DNA of 64,000 bases, taken from positions 1-64,000 of the forward strand of contig NZ_FXAP01000009.1 in NCBI RefSeq assembly GCF_900177615.1. The letters run 5' to 3'. A program made the translations under genes and the position numbers. The number at the start of each line of letters is the position of its first letter. Position 1 is the first letter of the stretch. This document shows positions 60,267 to 64,000 of the stretch, in pieces. This DNA is from Plantibacter flavus (GTDB lineage Bacteria > Actinomycetota > Actinomycetes > Actinomycetales > Microbacteriaceae). The notes under the pieces are model-generated. The model had not been told where the DNA came from. It was given only the letters and a program-made list of their open reading frames with translations, and did no database searches.

Positions 60267-61787
60267 TCAGACGGCGTCGGGTGACGCGGGCGTCTTCGGC
60301 TGACGCTTCGCAGCCGCAGCTGCGTTGTCGGACATCGCCTGCTGGAGGTTCTCCCCCAGCGCGCCACCGGCGACCCCGCCCAGGAGGGCGGACAGGTCGA
60401 GCCCGGTGATGTCCTTGACGACCTTCGGCACCTCGCTGACGACCTGACCGACCGTCTTCGTGACGGCGGACGCGCCCTCAGTCGAGATGACCGTGAGGTT
60501 CGAGATGTTGCCGAGCGGCTCGGACACGGCTCGCGTGATCTCAGGCAGACGGGCGATGATCTCGGAGGCCAGACCGGCCTCGCCGTACTTCTTCAGCGCC
60601 TCCGCCTTCGCGTCGATCGCCTCGGCCTCCGCCAGACCCTCCGCGGCCACAGCCGACGCCTTCGCGTCACCCTGCGCGCGAATACCCTCTGCCAACGCGA
60701 TCTGCTTGTCGCGCTCGGCGGTACCGGCGAGACGCACGGACTCCGCAGCCGCCTGGGCGTCCTGCACCGCCGCGACCTTGTTCGCCTCGGCGATGGTCTT
60801 GCGCTTGAACGCGTCGGCTTCCGTTGCGGCATTCGCTGCATCACGGGCCGCCTGCGCGCGCTGGACCGTCGCGTACGCGTCGGCTTCGGCCGGCTTGCGC
60901 ACCTCGATGTCGAGACGCTCCTGCTCCACCTTCGCCTTCTCGGCGAGCGCCTCGCGCTCCTGCTCCGCGACCAGGCGGTCCTGCTGCGCCGTGGCGAGCT
61001 GACCGGAGGCCTCGGCCTCGGCGTTCGCGCGGTCGGTCTCCGCCTTGATGGTCGCCTGCTTGAGGCTCAGGGCCTTCTGACGCTCCGCGACCTGCTCCGC
61101 CGCTTCGATCCGCGCGAACTCGGACGCACGAGCGGTCTCGGCCTCCTTGATCTCCGCGTTCTGCCGGGCAAGCGCGTTCTCCGCTCGACCGAGGTCGGCG
61201 AGGTAGTTGGTGCCCGGCGTCGAGATGTCGGAGATGTTCAGCAGGTCGACCTGGAGGCCCTGCTCGGCGAGATCCGTCTTGGTCGCCTCGACCACCGCTT
61301 CGGACAGGGCGTTGCGGTTGGAGATGATCTCCTTGATCGGCATGTTGCCGATGATGGAACGCAGCGACCCTTCGAGGGACTGCTGGATGATCTGCGTCAG
61401 CGACCCCTGCTGCGAGAGGAAGCGCTGCGCAGCGCGGCGCACACCCTCCGGCGTGCCGGACACCTTGAAGTTCACGCTCGCCTGGATGGCGACCTTGATG
61501 AAGTTGGTGTCGACGCCCTCCACGACGATGCCGATCTGACGCTGCTCGAGCGAGATCGGGAAGCCCTGTTGCAGGATCGGCCAGATGAACACCCGCCCAC
61601 CGATGACGACGCGCTGCCCGCCGTCGGGCTCGCCCGTCTTGGCGCCGGCCCCCCGACCGACGATGACGAGCGCCTGGTTCGGCGGTACGCGCTTGATTCG
61701 TCCGGCGACGAACGCGACGATCGCGAGCGCCACCACGACGAGTGCGATCACGGCGATCACCGTGATGTTGGTGGTGATGAAGTCCAT
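60267..61787 (-). CDS. Flotillin-like SPFH-domain protein
   Basis: A 506-aa flotillin. A membrane segment at about 5-28, the SPFH domain (about 30-190 with GQRVVIGGRVFIWPILQQGFPISLEQRQIG), then a long Glu/Ala-rich coiled coil (about 200-400) and a C-terminal tail. Organises membrane microdomains. ATG 61787; next to the NfeD-like gene, which supports a YuaF/FloT-type pair. Confidence 0.9.
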   Translation of the reverse strand: MDFITTNITVIAVIALVVVALAIVAFVAGRIKRVPPNQALVIVGRGAGAKTGEPDGGQRVVIGGRVFIWPILQQGFPISLEQRQIGIVVEGVDTNFIKVAIQASVNFKVSGTPEGVRRAAQRFLSQQGSLTQIIQQSLEGSLRSIIGNMPIKEIISNRNALSEAVVEATKTDLAEQGLQVDLLNISDISTPGTNYLADLGRAENALARQNAEIKEAETARASEFARIEAAEQVAERQKALSLKQATIKAETDRANAEAEASGQLATAQQDRLVAEQEREALAEKAKVEQERLDIEVRKPAEADAYATVQRAQAARDAANAATEADAFKRKTIAEANKVAAVQDAQAAAESVRLAGTAERDKQIALAEGIRAQGDAKASAVAAEGLAEAEAIDAKAEALKKYGEAGLASEIIARLPEITRAVSEPLGNISNLTVISTEGASAVTKTVGQVVSEVPKVVKDITGLDLSALLGGVAGGALGENLQQAMSDNAAAAAKRQPKTPASPDAV

Positions 61788-61833
61788 AGGGCAGGTGCCT
61801 TCCCCTCGAGGGCGTGCTGGTGGATGGATGGAA

Positions 61834-62322
61834 TCAGGGCTGCGTGTCGGCAGCGGCTCCGCTGGATGCGGGTTCGACCTTCACGCGGGAGCCCTGGAGC
61901 TCGACCACGCGGATTCGACTGCCGGTCTCGATCCGGGTGTCGGAGAAGGCGAGGCGCGTCTCGATCTCGTGCGGACCGTCGAGGCTCACCTCGCCGAAGG
62001 AAGCCGAGATGGTCGACCGGGCGACGCCGTAGAGACCGAGCGGTGAACTCGGCGTGCCGTCCTCCGACCGCTTGAAACTCCGGATCATCAGCTGGACGCC
62101 GACAAGCACGAGGACACCGATGACGGCCGAGATGACGTACGCGGACCAGAGGGGCAGCCCGTTCGCGAGCACGATCGCGCCGACGGCACCGAAGACGGTG
62201 AACGCGCTCCCGAGCGCGGTGGCCGAGACCGCCCCGTCCAGGAAGTCGAAGATCTCACCGAAGACCAGGGAGATGAGGACGATCACGAGACCGACGGCGC
62301 CGACGATGATGAACAGGGTCAT
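61834..62322 (-). CDS. NfeD-like membrane protein
   Basis: A 162-aa protein with membrane segments at about 3-22, 35-57 and 60-81, then a C-terminal OB-like NfeD region (LYGVARSTISASFGEVSLDGPHEIETRLAF and RIRVVELQGSRVKVEP). Together with the flotillin downstream (46 nt gap) forms the classic pair. ATG 62322. Confidence 0.85.
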   Translation of the reverse strand: MTLFIIVGAVGLVIVLISLVFGEIFDFLDGAVSATALGSAFTVFGAVGAIVLANGLPLWSAYVISAVIGVLVLVGVQLMIRSFKRSEDGTPSSPLGLYGVARSTISASFGEVSLDGPHEIETRLAFSDTRIETGSRIRVVELQGSRVKVEPASSGAAADTQP

Positions 62323-62422
62323 GACACCAACCCTACTGAACGCCCAGGCGGCGTGCGGGAAAGCGGTCTCCCGTGACGGCGCCGACGGGCTGCAGGCTCC
62401 TGTGGAGCGACTGCGGAGGCCC

Positions 62423-63337
62423 TCAGCTCGTTGCGTCGAGCAGGTCCGTCAGCCAGCCGGCACCGCGAGTCGTCGCGCCCAGACGCTCGACGCGTTCGCG
62501 CAACTCCCGGTCCGAGGTGACCACGACGACCGCCCCGTCGAGCTCCCGGACGACGTCCACGATCGCGTCGTCGCCACTCCCCGCAGCGTCGACGACCGAG
62601 ACGCCCGCCCGCAGCTCGTGACCAGGCTCTCGCGCGTCATCATCGGTGTGGACGCCACGGGCCTGTCCTTCGACGACGGCGACGTAGGCCGGCCACCAGC
62701 GGTTGAAGTCGAGGTCGAGCGCCTGGGCGTCGAGTCCCTCGTGCGCGAGACGGCCGAGTCGCGCGACGAAACGCTGTGCGGCTCCGGCACGGTCCTTCCA
62801 CCACCCGTCCGGTCGCGACCCGACGACGTTCGCGACGTCGACGACGACCGTGACACGGCGCTCGAGCTGCGACCGCAGGCCGGGCCACGAATCGGCGAAG
62901 CCGGGGTGCAGAGGTAACGTCTCCACCTCGGCGAGCGGCACCCAGGCGAGAGCGATGCTCTCCGGGTCGGACACCACGGGTTCGAACGGCTCGACCGCCT
63001 CGACGATCACCGTCGTGTACGACCAGAACCCGAGATCGAGTACGGAGTCGAACCGCAACTCGATCGACTCGGCGGGGACACCTGCTTCCTCGTGCGACTC
63101 GCGGACCGCACCGTCCACAGCGCTTTCGAACTGGTGACGCGCGCCGCCCGGGATGCCCCAGGTGCCGCCGAAGTGGCTCCAGCCGGCCCGATGCTGCAAC
63201 AGCACACCGCGGGCCCGATCGTGCACGAGGAGTCCGGCTGCACCGAACCGCCCCCAGTACTTCCGGCCGTCCCCGGATTCGACCCAGGCATCCCCGGCGT
63301 CCCGGACAGGGCCGCCGGGAGGATGCGCATCAGTCAT
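62423..63337 (-). CDS. Nudix hydrolase fused to a NYN/PIN-like nuclease domain
   Basis: A 304-aa two-domain protein. Residues about 25-150 are Nudix with a complete Nudix box: GARHQFESAVDGAVRESHEEAG starting at 65 (G-x5-E-x7-RE-x2-EE-x-G). From about 160 to the end lies a NYN/PIN-like domain with acidic residues in VVVDVANVVG, GSGDDAIVDVV and VTSDRELRERVERLGA. The C-terminal part resembles YacP-type NYN ribonucleases. ATG 63337 is chosen because the frame before it is not similar to Nudix. Confidence 0.85.
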   Translation of the reverse strand: MTDAHPPGGPVRDAGDAWVESGDGRKYWGRFGAAGLLVHDRARGVLLQHRAGWSHFGGTWGIPGGARHQFESAVDGAVRESHEEAGVPAESIELRFDSVLDLGFWSYTTVIVEAVEPFEPVVSDPESIALAWVPLAEVETLPLHPGFADSWPGLRSQLERRVTVVVDVANVVGSRPDGWWKDRAGAAQRFVARLGRLAHEGLDAQALDLDFNRWWPAYVAVVEGQARGVHTDDDAREPGHELRAGVSVVDAAGSGDDAIVDVVRELDGAVVVVTSDRELRERVERLGATTRGAGWLTDLLDATS

Positions 63338-63408
63338 TGGACCAGCCTGGCACGAAACGCTGTGCGCCACCCCTTTGCCCAGGGTCGTCTCCCCAGCACG
63401 TGGAGAAC

Positions 63409-63434
63409 ATGTTATATATTGAACTCCAGTATTG
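63409..63434. promoter_or_regulatory. AT-rich control region upstream of TetR gene
   Basis: The stretch with GTTATATATTGAAC and AGTATTG contrasts with the GC-rich window. TATATT at 63415-63420 could be a -10 box and the TATTG repeats an operator. Lies 50 to 75 bp before the TetR gene. Confidence 0.35.
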
Positions 63435-63483
63435 CATCGGCCGCGCTCGCGCCCGCCGCACCGAACCCACGCGAAGGACCCCC

Positions 63484-64000
63484 ATGGATGCACGTCAACG
63501 CCGGACGCGGGCACGGCTCGCGCGCACGATCCTGCAACTCGCCGCAGAACGCCCCACCTCCGAGATCTCCGTCTCGGAGATCGCCGCGCAGGCCGGCATC
63601 AACCGGTCGACGTTCTATCAACACGCGGCGGCGCCCTGCGAGTTGCTCGAATCGGTGCTCGCCGAGGAACTGACCGAGCTCAGCCTGACCCACCTCTCCA
63701 CCGTCTCCACCGACGATGCCGCCGCGGTCATCGCGCGGGTCACCGTCGCGACGCTCCGCCACCTCGACGAGCGCGCCGACGTCTACCGGGTCGGTCTCGG
63801 CGACGACGTCATCGGCGCGAGCCTCCAACCGATGCTCAACCGGATCTTCACCGCCACCATCCTCGATGTCTTCGAGCGCGGGGCGATCACCTTCCCCCAC
63901 GCCGACTGCCTGAACGAGGAACAGCGTGAGCTCTTCGTCCGATCGGCGGCGCTCTTCGTGGCGGCCGGCTCCGTCGCGACGTTCCGCGTGTGGCTCGACA
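63484..64000 (+). CDS. TetR-family regulator, truncated by window end
   Basis: At least 172 aa of a TetR protein. HTH with SVSEIAAQAGINRSTFYQHAAAPCELLESVL near 29-59, then a ligand-binding domain of the TetR_C_33-like type. ATG 63484. The 3' end lies outside the window. Divergent from the Nudix-NYN gene. Confidence 0.85.
   Translation, partial: MDARQRRTRARLARTILQLAAERPTSEISVSEIAAQAGINRSTFYQHAAAPCELLESVLAEELTELSLTHLSTVSTDDAAAVIARVTVATLRHLDERADVYRVGLGDDVIGASLQPMLNRIFTATILDVFERGAITFPHADCLNEEQRELFVRSAALFVAAGSVATFRVWLD

Overview
The window is about 70% GC, almost fully coding, rich in GTG starts and in 4-nt stop/start overlaps. It carries typical actinobacterial families: a DUF222/13E12 protein, an MshA/MshB-like pair, DUF1206, a CGNR zinc finger, PucR regulators with GAF domains, and a DtxR-type iron box. 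This fits a high-GC actinobacterium, probably an environmental or plant-associated member of the Microbacteriaceae. No rRNA, IS element, phage, CRISPR array or replication origin was recognised. The only RNA gene found is one tRNA-Pro.

Layout. (1) 1-6,819: edge of a DUF222/HNH-type gene with an in-frame stop, a degenerate tandem-repeat block, a small membrane protein, a VOC protein, an MshA-like glycosyltransferase translationally coupled to an MshB-like deacetylase, an alcohol dehydrogenase-MFS pair and a HesB-like protein. (2) 6,884-16,190: stand-alone LigD-type primase/polymerase, DHA2 drug exporter, alpha/beta hydrolase, DUF1206 protein, DEAD-box RNA helicase, and a two-component system with a PepSY-like membrane protein. 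Matching operator-like direct repeats lie before the PepSY-like gene and the response regulator gene. (3) 16,313-21,360: AraC regulator plus a four-gene Fe-siderophore ABC importer behind a good DtxR/IdeR box. (4) 21,399-24,107: small genes, an AhpD-like protein, a CGNR protein and an orphan GAF histidine kinase.

(5) 24,231-44,519 is the most distinctive part, a roughly 20-kb catabolic island. One tightly overlapping operon encodes class II HMG-CoA reductase, HMG-CoA lyase, a PaiB-like flavoprotein, two YtcJ-like amidohydrolases and an M20 amidohydrolase. Next to it lie two paralogous GAF-PucR regulators, a peptide/opine-type ABC importer co-transcribed with a sarcosine oxidase-like flavoenzyme, a cupin, and a class III CoA-transferase overlapping an enoyl-CoA hydratase. 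Read together, the genes suggest uptake and hydrolysis of an amide-linked compound. Its acid part could be activated to a CoA ester, hydrated and sent through mevalonate/HMG-CoA to acetoacetate and acetyl-CoA. Each enzyme family is well supported; the combined pathway and its substrate are inference.

(6) 44,699-64,000: ABC1 kinase with a PadR regulator, two SDRs, glutathione peroxidase, a RibD-C protein coupled to a flavin amine oxidase, several regulator/enzyme pairs (XRE-SDR, WYL-VOC, TetR-MDR, HxlR-DoxX), three of them with visible inverted repeats in the control region (PadR, WYL and HxlR), tRNA-Pro with a strong terminator, an acyl-CoA ligase, a flotillin-NfeD pair, a Nudix-NYN fusion and a TetR gene cut by the window end.
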